Shown in pieces: positions 1 to 9,583 of a DNA stretch of 35,922 bases (position 1 is its first letter; each line of letters opens with the position of its first letter). The stretch is taken from contig JAIMJQ010000024.1 in assembly GCA_020693165.1 (NCBI GenBank), positions 1 through 35,922 on the forward strand, written 5' to 3'. The stretch is from Xanthomonas sp. Lineage in GTDB: Bacteria > Pseudomonadota > Gammaproteobacteria > Xanthomonadales > SZUA-5. The translations under genes were made by a program, and so were the position numbers. The notes under the pieces are model-generated. The model searched no databases and had not been told where the DNA came from. It saw only the letters and a list, made by a program, of their open reading frames with translations.

Positions 1-194
1 TGGGTTCATGGAAAGCAACCCGCTTCTGTTCGAAGCCGCACACGAACCATGAACCTTGTCATTGCGAGGAGCGTAGCGACGAAGCAATCCAGCGACTTTG
101 CCTCTGCTCTGGGTGTATCGAAGAAGAGGCGCTGGATTGCTTCGCTGCGCTCGCAATGACGAATCAATGACTTACGCCATGGGTTCATGGAAAG
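1..194. repeat. 179-bp tandem palindromic repeat, copy and partial copy
   Basis: The GGGTTCATGG box at 2-11 recurs at 181-190, a period of 179 bp. Between the two lies a long inverted repeat: the left arm 58-92 starts GTCATTGCGAGGAGCG and the right arm 132-160 ends GCGCTCGCAATGAC, with a loop of about 40 bp. The same unit occurs with the same 179-bp period at 5151-5489. The GTCATTGCGAGGAGCG / GCGCTCGCAATGAC type of palindrome is widespread in proteobacterial intergenic DNA and often produces spurious translations. The array continues leftward out of the window. Confidence 0.85.
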
Positions 195-250
195 CCTGTC
201 GAACCATGAACGGAACTTGTTCCAGGGTTCCCAACCACCGCGAATTCAAC

Positions 251-296
251 GGTTTCTTCTGCTGTTCTCCGCGTTCTCTGCGTCTCCGCGTTCAAC
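251..296. repeat. Low-complexity CTCCGCGTTCTCTGCGTC-type repeat arm
   Basis: Three near-direct iterations of a TCTCCGCGTTC / TCTCTGCGTC motif lie just downstream of the DUF2784 gene. They resemble one arm of dispersed repeats that pair with a CGCAGAGACGCGGAG-type arm. I see no full partner arm here, so this may be a partial copy. The motif runs up to the stop of the neighbouring gene. Confidence 0.35.
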
Positions 297-702
297 CCAC
301 CGCAGCGGCGCGCGCCCGTCGCCAGCGGATCGGCACCCACCACAGCGTCAGCACCACGGCGAGACCAAACAACGAGTAAACCCATGCCAGGACAGCGAGT
401 GAGGCGTCGACGAAGATCAGTTCGCTCAACCAGTGCGCAATGAATTGCTCGTCGTGATGCGCCTGGCCGGCTTCGCGCCGCAATTGCGCTTCCCACACCG
501 TCAGCGGGCACAGTTCGTCGAGCCAGGTCTGGGCAACGACGAAGGCGATGCTGGCCACGTGGGTGACCCGAAACAGCGGGCGGCGGACGAACTCCCAGCC
601 GCGCCACGCGCCGATCCAGATCAGCGGCAAGCCGGCGACGATGAAGACGATGATCAGCGCGTGGACGACCAGGATCAGGTCGGCCAGCGCGCCGGCGCTC
701 AT
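292..702 (-). CDS. DUF2784 family inner-membrane protein
   Basis: A 136-residue protein with hydrophobic segments near residues 8-30, 46-60 and 98-122, so probably three membrane spans. It carries the DUF2784 signature in its middle: a conserved CPLTVWE stretch followed by LRRE, near residues 64-76. The biochemical role of this family is not known to me. The start codon overlaps the stop codon of pepP in an ATGA arrangement (699-702), so it is the third gene of the ygfB-pepP operon and probably translationally coupled. In many gammaproteobacteria ubiH occupies this position. The C-terminus is short and basic (RWRRAR). The family call is by motif and topology only. Confidence 0.8.
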   Translation of the reverse strand: MSAGALADLILVVHALIIVFIVAGLPLIWIGAWRGWEFVRRPLFRVTHVASIAFVVAQTWLDELCPLTVWEAQLRREAGQAHHDEQFIAHWLSELIFVDASLAVLAWVYSLFGLAVVLTLWWVPIRWRRARAAAVG

Positions 703-2066
703 GCGGCGCGCTTGCTGCGCCGTCTCGACGCGTTCGCCGACGGTCGTGCCGCGGCCGCTTGCGCCATCACCGCCTCGATGGCGTCGATCTCCTTGACGAC
801 GCCGGCGGTGAGCACCTCCGGACCGTTCTTCGTGACCAGCACGTCGTCCTCGATGCGCACGCCGATGCCGCGCCAGGGTGCGGGAACATCGCGCGCATCG
901 GCGGCGATGTAGATGCCGGGCTCAACGGTCAACACCATGCCAGGTTCGATCAGGCGCGGGTGGCCGTCGATGCGGTAGTCGCCAACGTCATGCACATCGA
1001 GACCGATCCAGTGACCGGTCTTGTGCATGTAGAAATCCCTGTAGCGCTCTTCTTTCAGGTTCTTCGCCAGCGAGCCCTTGAGCAGGCCGAGCTTGATCAG
1101 TCCTGCAGTGATGGTTCTGACGGCAGCGTCGTGGACGTCGTTCCAGTGGCGACCCGGCCGCGCCTCGGCGATCGCCGCCAGTTGCGCGTCCAGCACCAGT
1201 TGGTAGATCGCGCGTTGTTCCGTGCTGTAGCGACCGTTGACCGGAATCGTGCGGGTGACGTCGCTGGCGTAGCAGGCGTACTCGGCGCCGGCATCGACCA
1301 GCAGCAGGTCGCCATCCTTGAGCTCTGACTGATTGGCGCGATAATGCAGCACGCAGGCATTGGCGCCGGCGGCAACGATGGGTTCGTAGGCGGGCACCGA
1401 CTGGTGGCGCCGGAAGGTGTGCAGGATTTCGGCTTCGATCTCGAACTCGGTCATCCCCGGCTGGCACATGCCGAGCACCCGCGTGTGCGCCTCGGCGGCG
1501 ATGCGCGCCGAGCGTCGCATCAGTTGCACCTCGCCACGGCTCTTGAACAACCGCAGTTCGTGCAGCAGGTAGCCGAGCGCGATGATCTCGTGCGGCGCGC
1601 GCGCGCCGCGGCGCACTTCGGCACGCACGCGGTTGATCCAGCCGAGCACGCGCAGGTCGAACTCGGCATCGCGCCCGAAGTGGTAATAGACGCGCTCGCG
1701 GCCCTCGATCAGTCCCGGCAGGATGTCGTCGATGTCGGCGATCGGAAACGAGTCATCAACCAGCAATTGCTCCGGCGCCTGCTCGGGGCCGAGGCGCGGG
1801 CCGTCCCACTGCTCGCGCGCGCGGTCGCGCTCGCGGCAGAACAGGATCGATTCGGCCGCTTCGCGACCGGGCACCAGCACCAGCACCGAATCCGGTTCCT
1901 CGAAACCGGTCAGGTAGACGAGATCGCTGTCCTGGCGATAGGGGTAATGGGCGTCGTTGTTGCGGATGCGCTCGGGCGCGGCCGGAACGATGACGATGGC
2001 GCCGTGGCCGGCGAGCTCCATCAACTGGCGGCGGCGACGACGGTGTTCGCTGGCGACGACGCTCAT
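699..2066 (-). CDS. pepP: Xaa-Pro aminopeptidase (aminopeptidase P II)
   Basis: 455 residues, slightly longer than E. coli PepP because of a basic, Ala/Arg-rich tail. PepP removes an N-terminal residue that precedes proline, using a dinuclear Mn centre. The N-terminal AMP_N domain spans about residues 5-140 (YRQDSDLVYLTGF near 43-55). The M24 pita-bread domain follows at about 175-430. All five metal ligands of the family are visible: D258 (LLVDAGAEY), D269 (ASDVTRT), H352 (HKTGHWIGLDVHD), E382 (TVEPGIY) and E406 (RIEDDV). The conserved histidines H241, H348 and H359 are also present. The ATG overlaps the ygfB stop (ATGA, 2063-2066), as expected for the conserved ygfB-pepP pair. Cytoplasmic. 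Confidence 0.95.
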   Translation of the reverse strand: MSVVASEHRRRRRQLMELAGHGAIVIVPAAPERIRNNDAHYPYRQDSDLVYLTGFEEPDSVLVLVPGREAAESILFCRERDRAREQWDGPRLGPEQAPEQLLVDDSFPIADIDDILPGLIEGRERVYYHFGRDAEFDLRVLGWINRVRAEVRRGARAPHEIIALGYLLHELRLFKSRGEVQLMRRSARIAAEAHTRVLGMCQPGMTEFEIEAEILHTFRRHQSVPAYEPIVAAGANACVLHYRANQSELKDGDLLLVDAGAEYACYASDVTRTIPVNGRYSTEQRAIYQLVLDAQLAAIAEARPGRHWNDVHDAAVRTITAGLIKLGLLKGSLAKNLKEERYRDFYMHKTGHWIGLDVHDVGDYRIDGHPRLIEPGMVLTVEPGIYIAADARDVPAPWRGIGVRIEDDVLVTKNGPEVLTAGVVKEIDAIEAVMAQAAAARPSANASRRRSKRAA

Positions 2067-2617
2067 CGCAGTGCCGCCGGGGCGTCGCGCAAGTCCTCGC
2101 GCAGCAGCAGCGCGCCGACTCGCGCGAATTCGATCAATTCGGCCAGCGCAGTTTCGTCGACCTCCTCGTCGCGATCGTGGCTGATACTGGATCGGGCGAT
2201 TTCGGCGAAGTCGTGGAGCACCTCGCGGCCGTCGGTCGACAGTCGCTTCTCGTCAGCGAAGCCGCCCAGCCCGAGCCCGCCGACGAACCCCTGGCACCAT
2301 TGCAGCAGCGCGTCAGTGCGCTCGGTCAGTGGATGCTCGCTGTCGGGCAGCAGCGGTTCGAACGCGAACTCGACGTCGTCGAGGTCGCTACCGCTGCGCC
2401 GAAACAGCCGCGCGACTGCAGCGCGCGCTGTTGCGTCGGCATCGGCGCTGAGCAGTTCGCGCAGCGACATCGCCTCGAGGAAGCGCTGCTCGCCCTGGCC
2501 GCCGGCGCACAGGTAGCCGCACAGGCTGCCGTGCAGGTCGGCGGCGCCGAGCCCGGCATTCAGCGAGCGCAGGGCCTGGGCGAGTTCATCGAAATCGGGA
2601 GAGGTCTCAAGATCCAT
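2063..2617 (-). CDS. ygfB: UPF0149 family protein (YgfB)
   Basis: 184 residues, the usual size for the YgfB/UPF0149 family. It shows the family landmarks: an N-terminal FDELAQALRS helix, AADLHGSLCGYLCAG near residues 23-37, and WCQGFVGGLGL near 110-120. YgfB is a small helical cytoplasmic protein, and its direct conservation next to pepP is well known. The reading frame stays open upstream, antisense to the GGDEF gene. I chose the ATG at 2617 because the family homology begins there and the divergent promoter region lies just upstream. It is the first gene of the operon ygfB-pepP-DUF2784. A TAAAAT box at 2644-2649 (reverse strand) could be its -10 element. Confidence 0.9.
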   Translation of the reverse strand: MDLETSPDFDELAQALRSLNAGLGAADLHGSLCGYLCAGGQGEQRFLEAMSLRELLSADADATARAAVARLFRRSGSDLDDVEFAFEPLLPDSEHPLTERTDALLQWCQGFVGGLGLGGFADEKRLSTDGREVLHDFAEIARSSISHDRDEEVDETALAELIEFARVGALLLREDLRDAPAALR

Positions 2618-2734
2618 CGGTCGGTCATCGGCGGCGACGCGCGATTTTAGTGCAGTCCGGGGCAAATAGTCGCAGCCACTACAAGCGTGCGGCGCGCAAT
2701 CTCGGTCGGCCGGGCAACCGCGTCCGCCGCCAGC

Positions 2735-2740
2735 TAGAAT
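2735..2740 (+). promoter_or_regulatory. Possible -10 box of the GGDEF/EAL gene
   Basis: TAGAAT lies 25 bp upstream of the ATG at 2765, in the 147-bp divergent gap between ygfB and the GGDEF/EAL gene. No convincing -35 hexamer is seen 17 bp upstream. The AT-poor surroundings make the box stand out, but it remains a weak call. A GGGAGAGAG Shine-Dalgarno-like stretch follows at 2748-2756. Confidence 0.3.
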
Positions 2741-2764
2741 GCGGCCTGGGAGAGAGATCACACC

Positions 2765-5035
2765 ATGCGCCGACTGCAGCCGACCGCGATTTTGCTCGGA
2801 CCGATCCTGGTCGGCTGCCCGCGATGGGCGCACGCCGCGTCGGCGGCGATCAATCCCACGGCTGCCGTGCTGGCGTTCCTTGCGCTGGTCGCCGCCACCT
2901 GCATGGGCTGGCTGGCGGGCCGGCGCTCGGCGACGCGCCGGGGTGGCCTGTCGACGGAGGCGATGGCAGCGGACCAACGGCTGATGTGGGCGCTGTGGGG
3001 CAGCGGCGACAGTTTCTGGACCTGGGAGGTCGAACGCGATCTGCTGTCCTGGGCCAGCGCCGATTCGATGCTCGGTTTCCGCGACCGCACATCCTTGAGC
3101 GGCAAGCGGTGGCGCGAAAGGTTGGTCCATCGCGACGACCGCGAACGTGTCGAGACTGCGATCAACGCGCATCTGGCGGGCACCGATCAACAGTACGAGG
3201 TCGAGTATCGCTTGCGCGACGCCGCCGGTCAGTGGAACTGGGTTCGTTCTCGCGGCCGCGTGGTTGCGCGCGACGACGGTGGGCAACCCAAGCTGGTTGC
3301 CGGGACTTTCCGCGTGATCGAGCGCGAGCGCGCCGAGGATGCGCAGCGGCGCATCAGCGCCGAGGTCATCAGGCACATGCTCGAAGGCGTTTCGATCACC
3401 GACCTTGATTTCCACTTCGTGTCCGCCAACCCGGCGTTCCTGCGACTGACCGGCTACACGGCCGAGGAACTGGCCGGCCAGCCCGCCAATTTGCTCGATT
3501 CGGCACGCCATGATCGTGCCTTTTACGATGAGGTGCGCATCCAGTTGCGTGCTCACGGCCATTGGTCGGGCGAGATGTGGCAGCGCCGCCGTTCCGGCGA
3601 TGACTTCCTCGCCTGGCTGCAGATCGCCGAGGTACTGAACCCGGAAGGCGCGCGTAGCCATTTTGTCGCGGTGATGGCGGATATCACCGACCGCAAGCGC
3701 GCCGAGCAACGCCTGCGCTATCTCGCCCACTATGACCAGCTGACCTCGTTGCCGAATCGCGCCTTCCTGCGCCAGCGACTGCGCCAGCGCATCGACGGCG
3801 GCGGCAGCCGCCGCTTTGCGCTGATGTTCATGGACCTCGACCGCTTCAAGCACGTCAATGACTCGCTCGGACACGCGGCCGGCGATGAGCTGCTGCGGCA
3901 GGCGGCGAAGCGCCTGGCCCACGTGGTCGGCGACTCCGAGAACGTGGCCCGCTTCGGTGGCGACGAGTTCACCGTGATCGCCACTGGCGATACCAGCAAC
4001 GAGGGCGTCGAGCGGTTGGCGGGAGAGATACTCGACGTATTCGCCGGGCCGCTGCTGGTGGCCGGGCAGGAACTGGCGATCTCGCCGTCGATCGGCATCG
4101 CCTACTACCCCGACCATGGCCGCAACATGGACGAGCTGCTGCGCCACGCCGATGCCGCGATGTACGACGCCAAGGCGCGTGGTCGCAACACTTACCGCGT
4201 GTATTCGGCACGTCTTGCCGAGGACGCGACCGAGCGTACGCGGCTTGAGGCGGCGCTGCGCAAGGCGCTCGATCGCGACGAAATTCGACTGGTCTACCAG
4301 CCCAAACTGAGCCTGCGCAGCGGTCGTATCACCGGTGTCGAGGGCCTGTTGCGCTGGCATTCGGCCGATCTTGGCCATGTGCCGCCATCGCGCTTCATTC
4401 CGCTGGCCGAGGAGACCGGTCTGATCCTGTCGCTCGGCGAGTGGGCGCTACGCCAGGCGCTGTCGCAGGCGCGCGCCTGGGCGGACATGGGCATGCCCGA
4501 GCTGCGCATTGCCGTCAACGTGTCGGCGCTGCAGCTGACCCGCGGCGGCTACGCAGAACTGGTCAAGATGGTCCTCGACGGCCATGGCTTGTCGCCGAGC
4601 TGGCTCGAGATCGAGCTCACCGAGAGCGCGCTGATGGCCGATCCCAAGCGCAGCGGCAGGACGGTTGCCGAATTGCGCGAACTCGGCGTGCGCGTCGCCA
4701 TCGACGACTTCGGCACCGGCTATTCCTCGCTGAGCTACCTGCGCGGACTCGCCATCGACACCGTCAAGATCGACAAGAGCTTCGTCGACGGCATCGAGCA
4801 CAACGTCGACGATGAGGTGCTGACCTCGACGATCGTGCTGATGGCGCATTCGCTCGGCCTGAGCGTGGTGGCCGAGGGCGTCGAGACCGAGCGCCAGCTG
4901 ACCTTTCTGCGCGGCGAGAACTGCGACGAGATCCAGGGCTACTGGCTGGCTCGCGCGCTGGAAGCGGACGCCTGCCGCCAGTTCGTCGCCGGCTACCGGA
5001 TGCCCAAGGGGCTGGTGTTGCCGGGGGCGGGCTGA
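2765..5035 (+). CDS. PAS/GGDEF/EAL c-di-GMP turnover protein
   Basis: 756 residues. An N-terminal signal or membrane anchor (about 5-27) and a second hydrophobic segment (32-51) precede two PAS folds at about 80-185 and 200-310. A GGDEF domain (about 315-480) follows, with an intact GGDEF active site at 398-402. The EAL domain (about 495-745) keeps the metal and catalytic residues: E526, N585, E620, the DDFGTGYSS loop with D647/D648, K671, E704 and Q724. The signature reads EGL rather than EAL, a substitution that leaves the metal-binding Glu in place. The RxxD inhibitory site upstream of GGDEF is absent (GDSE). It is probably a bifunctional or phosphodiesterase-dominant enzyme whose net direction cannot be read from sequence. 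The ATG at 2765 has a good upstream purine tract. Confidence 0.92.
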   Translation: MRRLQPTAILLGPILVGCPRWAHAASAAINPTAAVLAFLALVAATCMGWLAGRRSATRRGGLSTEAMAADQRLMWALWGSGDSFWTWEVERDLLSWASADSMLGFRDRTSLSGKRWRERLVHRDDRERVETAINAHLAGTDQQYEVEYRLRDAAGQWNWVRSRGRVVARDDGGQPKLVAGTFRVIERERAEDAQRRISAEVIRHMLEGVSITDLDFHFVSANPAFLRLTGYTAEELAGQPANLLDSARHDRAFYDEVRIQLRAHGHWSGEMWQRRRSGDDFLAWLQIAEVLNPEGARSHFVAVMADITDRKRAEQRLRYLAHYDQLTSLPNRAFLRQRLRQRIDGGGSRRFALMFMDLDRFKHVNDSLGHAAGDELLRQAAKRLAHVVGDSENVARFGGDEFTVIATGDTSNEGVERLAGEILDVFAGPLLVAGQELAISPSIGIAYYPDHGRNMDELLRHADAAMYDAKARGRNTYRVYSARLAEDATERTRLEAALRKALDRDEIRLVYQPKLSLRSGRITGVEGLLRWHSADLGHVPPSRFIPLAEETGLILSLGEWALRQALSQARAWADMGMPELRIAVNVSALQLTRGGYAELVKMVLDGHGLSPSWLEIELTESALMADPKRSGRTVAELRELGVRVAIDDFGTGYSSLSYLRGLAIDTVKIDKSFVDGIEHNVDDEVLTSTIVLMAHSLGLSVVAEGVETERQLTFLRGENCDEIQGYWLARALEADACRQFVAGYRMPKGLVLPGAG

Positions 5036-5078
5036 CGCAGCGGACCGTGCGACCGGCGGCTTCCAGGTGAGCGTCATT

Positions 5079-5125
5079 GGAAAGTTCTCTTTTCCTCTTC
5101 CGGAAATGCACACTGACCATGAACC
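5079..5125. repeat. GGAAAGTTCTCTTTT ... CCATGAACC element, copy 1
   Basis: The sequence starts GGAAAGTTCTCTTTT and ends CCATGAACC, with an internal TCCGGAAATGCA. A related 46-bp copy lies at 5484-5529, on the other side of the tandem array. The two copies therefore bracket the array in direct orientation. Confidence 0.6.
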
Positions 5126-5150
5126 CGCTCAGGGCGAACGGTGTCTATTG

Positions 5151-5489
5151 GATTCAATGACTTACGCCATGGGTTCATGGAAAGTGGCCCGCTTCTGTTC
5201 GAAGCTGCACACGAAACATCGACCTTGTCATTGCGAGGAGCGCAGCGACGAAGCAATCCAGCGACTTTGCCTCTGCTCTGGGTGTATCGAAGAAGAGGCG
5301 CTGGATTGCTTCGCTGCGCTCGCAATGACGAATCAATGACTTACGACATGGGTTCATGGAAAGGAGCGTAGCGACGAAGCAATCCAGCGACTTTGCCTCT
5401 GCTCTGGGTGTATCGAAGAAGATGCGCTGGATTGCTTCGCTGCGCTCGCAATGACGAATCAATAACTTACGACATGGGTTCATGGAAAG
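5151..5489. repeat. Tandem array of 179-bp palindromic repeat units
   Basis: GGGTTCATGG boxes lie at 5171-5180, 5350-5359 and 5476-5485. The first interval is 179 bp, identical to the period at 1-194. It contains the inverted repeat with arms 5227-5261 and 5301-5329. The second interval is 126 bp: the unit starting near 5362 has lost 53 bp, including the outer part of its left arm, while its right arm (5427-5455) is intact. The linker CAATGACTTACGCCATGG, with small changes, precedes each box. Confidence 0.85.
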
Positions 5490-5529
5490 TTCTCTTTTTC
5501 GGCCCGAAAATGCAACCGGGCCATGAACC
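5484..5529. repeat. GGAAAGTTCTCTTTT ... CCATGAACC element, copy 2
   Basis: This is the partner of 5079-5125. Its terminal CCATGAACC (5521-5529) is the exact reverse complement of GGTTCATGG at 5477-5485. The segment can therefore fold into a hairpin enclosing a second small GC-rich stem (GGCCCG ... CGGGCC). Confidence 0.6.
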
Positions 5530-5574
5530 ACGCCGCTACGGCGCGGCTGCTCGTCGGCAGCACCCGAAGCGCCG

Positions 5575-6063
5575 TCATCGACAAGGATCGCGTCCGCTGG
5601 CGCGGGCGTAGGGTCCGGCACGCTCGTCACGTTCGCTGCCGTTGCGCAATGCGGAGGCCGGCCGTTCGATTTCGCGGCAGGCATGTTCGCGGGACACCCG
5701 TGCCTGCCTGACCGAGCCGGCCCTGCCGCCGGCGCTGCGACAGGGTCCATGTTGGTACCAGGTCTGGTCCCCGGTACTGCACTGGTAGGAGTCGGGCGGT
5801 CGCGTGGCGCGTGCGGATCGGTTCACGCGGCTCTGGCTGAGGCGTTGCGGCTTCTGGTCGTCGTCGCCCGCTACGGCAGGCGCCGCCGTTGCCGGTTGCA
5901 GCGGCAGAATCCACTGGCGTACGCTTGCGCCTGCACATTCAGCGCTATCGCTGAACACGCGCTCGCCGTGGACACCACGGCACTCGCTGACCCGAATCTC
6001 GGCGGCCATCGAGCCCGCACAGCAGATCGTCAGCAGCAGGCACAGACCAATACGCAAGTACAT
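5575..6063 (-). CDS. Small secreted protein, DUF4124-like N-terminus
   Basis: 162 residues from the ATG at 6063. An upstream in-frame start at 6102 would put a non-signal extension in front of an obvious signal peptide (MYLRIGLCLLLTICCAGSMA, cleavage near residue 20). The mature N-terminus resembles the DUF4124 pattern of a short beta hairpin with paired cysteines (VSECRGVHGERVFSDSAEC). A second similar segment follows (YQCSTGDQTWYQHGPC, near residue 90). The remainder is Arg/Ser/Ala-rich and probably disordered. The function is unknown. It is likely periplasmic, with disulfides. No operon partner is seen. Confidence 0.6.
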   Translation of the reverse strand: MYLRIGLCLLLTICCAGSMAAEIRVSECRGVHGERVFSDSAECAGASVRQWILPLQPATAAPAVAGDDDQKPQRLSQSRVNRSARATRPPDSYQCSTGDQTWYQHGPCRSAGGRAGSVRQARVSREHACREIERPASALRNGSERDERAGPYARASGRDPCR

Positions 6064-6182
6064 GTGGCGGATCCTCGATGGCAAAGGGTTCGGACGCAGC
6101 ATGGCAACTGCGATCTCGCCGCGGAATCAGACATACGCTGACTTTGCGGTAGGAAATTTCCGACTGCCGGGGGCGTTGCTGC

Positions 6183-6219
6183 ATAGGCGCAGGCTATGAA
6201 CATCATTGGTACAAGTGTG
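6183..6219 (+). promoter_or_regulatory. Candidate OxyR operator upstream of katG
   Basis: The 37-bp segment fits the tetranucleotide pattern of OxyR sites, ATAGnTnnnAnCTAT-N7-ATAGnTnnnAnCTAT. The first half reads ATAGGCGCAGGCTAT and matches 8 of 10 specified bases. After exactly 7 bp the second half reads ATTGGTACAAGTGTG and matches 6 of 10. It lies 70 bp upstream of the katG start. OxyR control of katG is well established in gammaproteobacteria; the assignment here is from motif only. Confidence 0.5.
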
Positions 6220-6234
6220 TTGCTCTATCGCTGA

Positions 6235-8499
<2,265 letters not shown>

Positions 8500-8538
8500 T
8501 GACTGAAGTCAGGTCCGCAACGGCCAGAAGTGAACGAC

Positions 8539-8584
8539 CTCGGCCTGGTTCCGGTTTTATCCGGACCAGGCCGAGTGTTCTTTG
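8539..8584. terminator. Bidirectional hairpin terminator after katG
   Basis: The stem CTCGGCCTGGTTCCGG / CCGGACCAGGCCGAG (8539-8575) is nearly perfect, with one bulge and a TTTTAT loop. It is followed by TGTTCTTT. It sits between katG (+) and the convergent alpha/beta hydrolase gene (-), so it can serve both. Confidence 0.8.
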
Positions 8585-8644
8585 TGCGCACGATCGCCCT
8601 TCGGCAAACAGGCGCACCGACTGCGGCGACTGGAACTCCTACCG

Positions 8645-9550
8645 CTACGCGGCAACTCCTCGCTGCGGCAACGTCACTACCGGCGGCAGCGTCGGTGGTC
8701 CCGCCGGTACCGCGTGTACGGCATCGATGGCAAGGCCCTCGGGCAGCGGTTGGCCGCCCAGAAATGCCAGCAGGCAGGCATTGGTCGCGCCGATCGCATC
8801 GAACGGCGTGCCGTGGCGCGAACCGGCAACGACCGCCAGTTCCGCGCGCATGCGTCGTGCCCAGTCGCGCTTTTCGTCGAGTCCGGTGTAATCGAACTCT
8901 CCCGCGATCATCAGGTGCGGCGGCAGCAGGCGCTCGATGTGTTCCGCCGCACACCATGCGGCCAGCGCCCGAGCGCAGCGCAGATACGGTTCGATCCGAT
9001 TGGCGCCGAGCACGTCGATGACGCGTTGGCGCATCGCCGACTGGTGCGGTGCGGGAAACAGCCGGCGTCCGACCATCCGCGCGGTGCGCGGCAAGCCCAG
9101 CGTCTTCACCAGCGCAATCTGCAGGTTGAGTTCCAGCCATTTGCGCCAGTGGTCGACGCGGTAGCTCGGCAGACTGTTGATGGTGACCAGTCGGGTCACG
9201 CGTTGTCCTTGCTGCAACGCCATTTCCAGTGCCACCGCGCCGCCCATCGAAAAGCCGGCAATCGCGGTCTGCTGAATATCCAGGCGGTCCAGCATCTGCC
9301 AAAGATCCGCGGCGAATCCGCCGATCGACACCGCGCCGTGACCGAGCGGGCTGGCGCCGCAGCCACGCAGGTCGGGCACCACCAATTGGTAGTGCTGCGA
9401 CAGGGGTCCGATCTGGAATGCCCAGTCGTCTCCGCTGGAGCCGAGTCCGTGGATCAGCAGCAGCGACGGGCCGGCGCCATAGCAGCGCAGGTGCAGATTC
9501 GGGTGGTCAGCCTGGGGCAAGCGCGCGCTACCGATGGAACGGACGCGCAA
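8645..9550 (-). CDS. Alpha/beta-fold hydrolase
   Basis: 301 residues. The alpha/beta hydrolase fold is clear: oxyanion-hole HGLGSSG (34-40), a nucleophile elbow GFSMGG with S101, and a probable acid D220 (AGEFDYTGLD) and base H246 (GSRHGTPF). The substrate cannot be deduced. The cap region (about 130-205) is helical and basic. No ATG fits. The TTG at 9550 is preceded by GAGGTAGG at a suitable distance, so a TTG start is proposed. The gene follows the lipoprotein gene by 33 bp and is probably cotranscribed with it. The C-terminal 30 residues are Pro/Val/Ala-rich and lie outside the usual fold. Confidence 0.8.
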   Translation of the reverse strand: MRVRSIGSARLPQADHPNLHLRCYGAGPSLLLIHGLGSSGDDWAFQIGPLSQHYQLVVPDLRGCGASPLGHGAVSIGGFAADLWQMLDRLDIQQTAIAGFSMGGAVALEMALQQGQRVTRLVTINSLPSYRVDHWRKWLELNLQIALVKTLGLPRTARMVGRRLFPAPHQSAMRQRVIDVLGANRIEPYLRCARALAAWCAAEHIERLLPPHLMIAGEFDYTGLDEKRDWARRMRAELAVVAGSRHGTPFDAIGATNACLLAFLGGQPLPEGLAIDAVHAVPAGPPTLPPVVTLPQRGVAA

Positions 9551-9583
9551 GCCTACCTCAGTGCGCCTGGTGGATCGGCTCGA

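Larger units (their letters stand above)
5036..5574. other. Intergenic repeat island, no gene
   Basis: 539 bp between the convergent GGDEF/EAL gene and the small secreted protein gene. It is occupied almost wholly by repeats: a GGAAAGTTCTCTTTT hairpin element at 5079-5125, a tandem array of 179-bp-type units at 5151-5489, and a second hairpin element at 5484-5529. Open frames here are translations of the palindromes and have no independent support. Confidence 0.8.

Noticed and set aside
2618-4378. N-terminal extension of ygfB to 771 residues
   Set aside because: The extension is antisense to the GGDEF/EAL gene; family homology begins at the ATG at 2617.
5175-5750. 191-residue open frame with repeated RHCERSEAIQ segments
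   Set aside because: This is a translation of the palindromic repeats, a familiar artefact in proteobacterial annotation.
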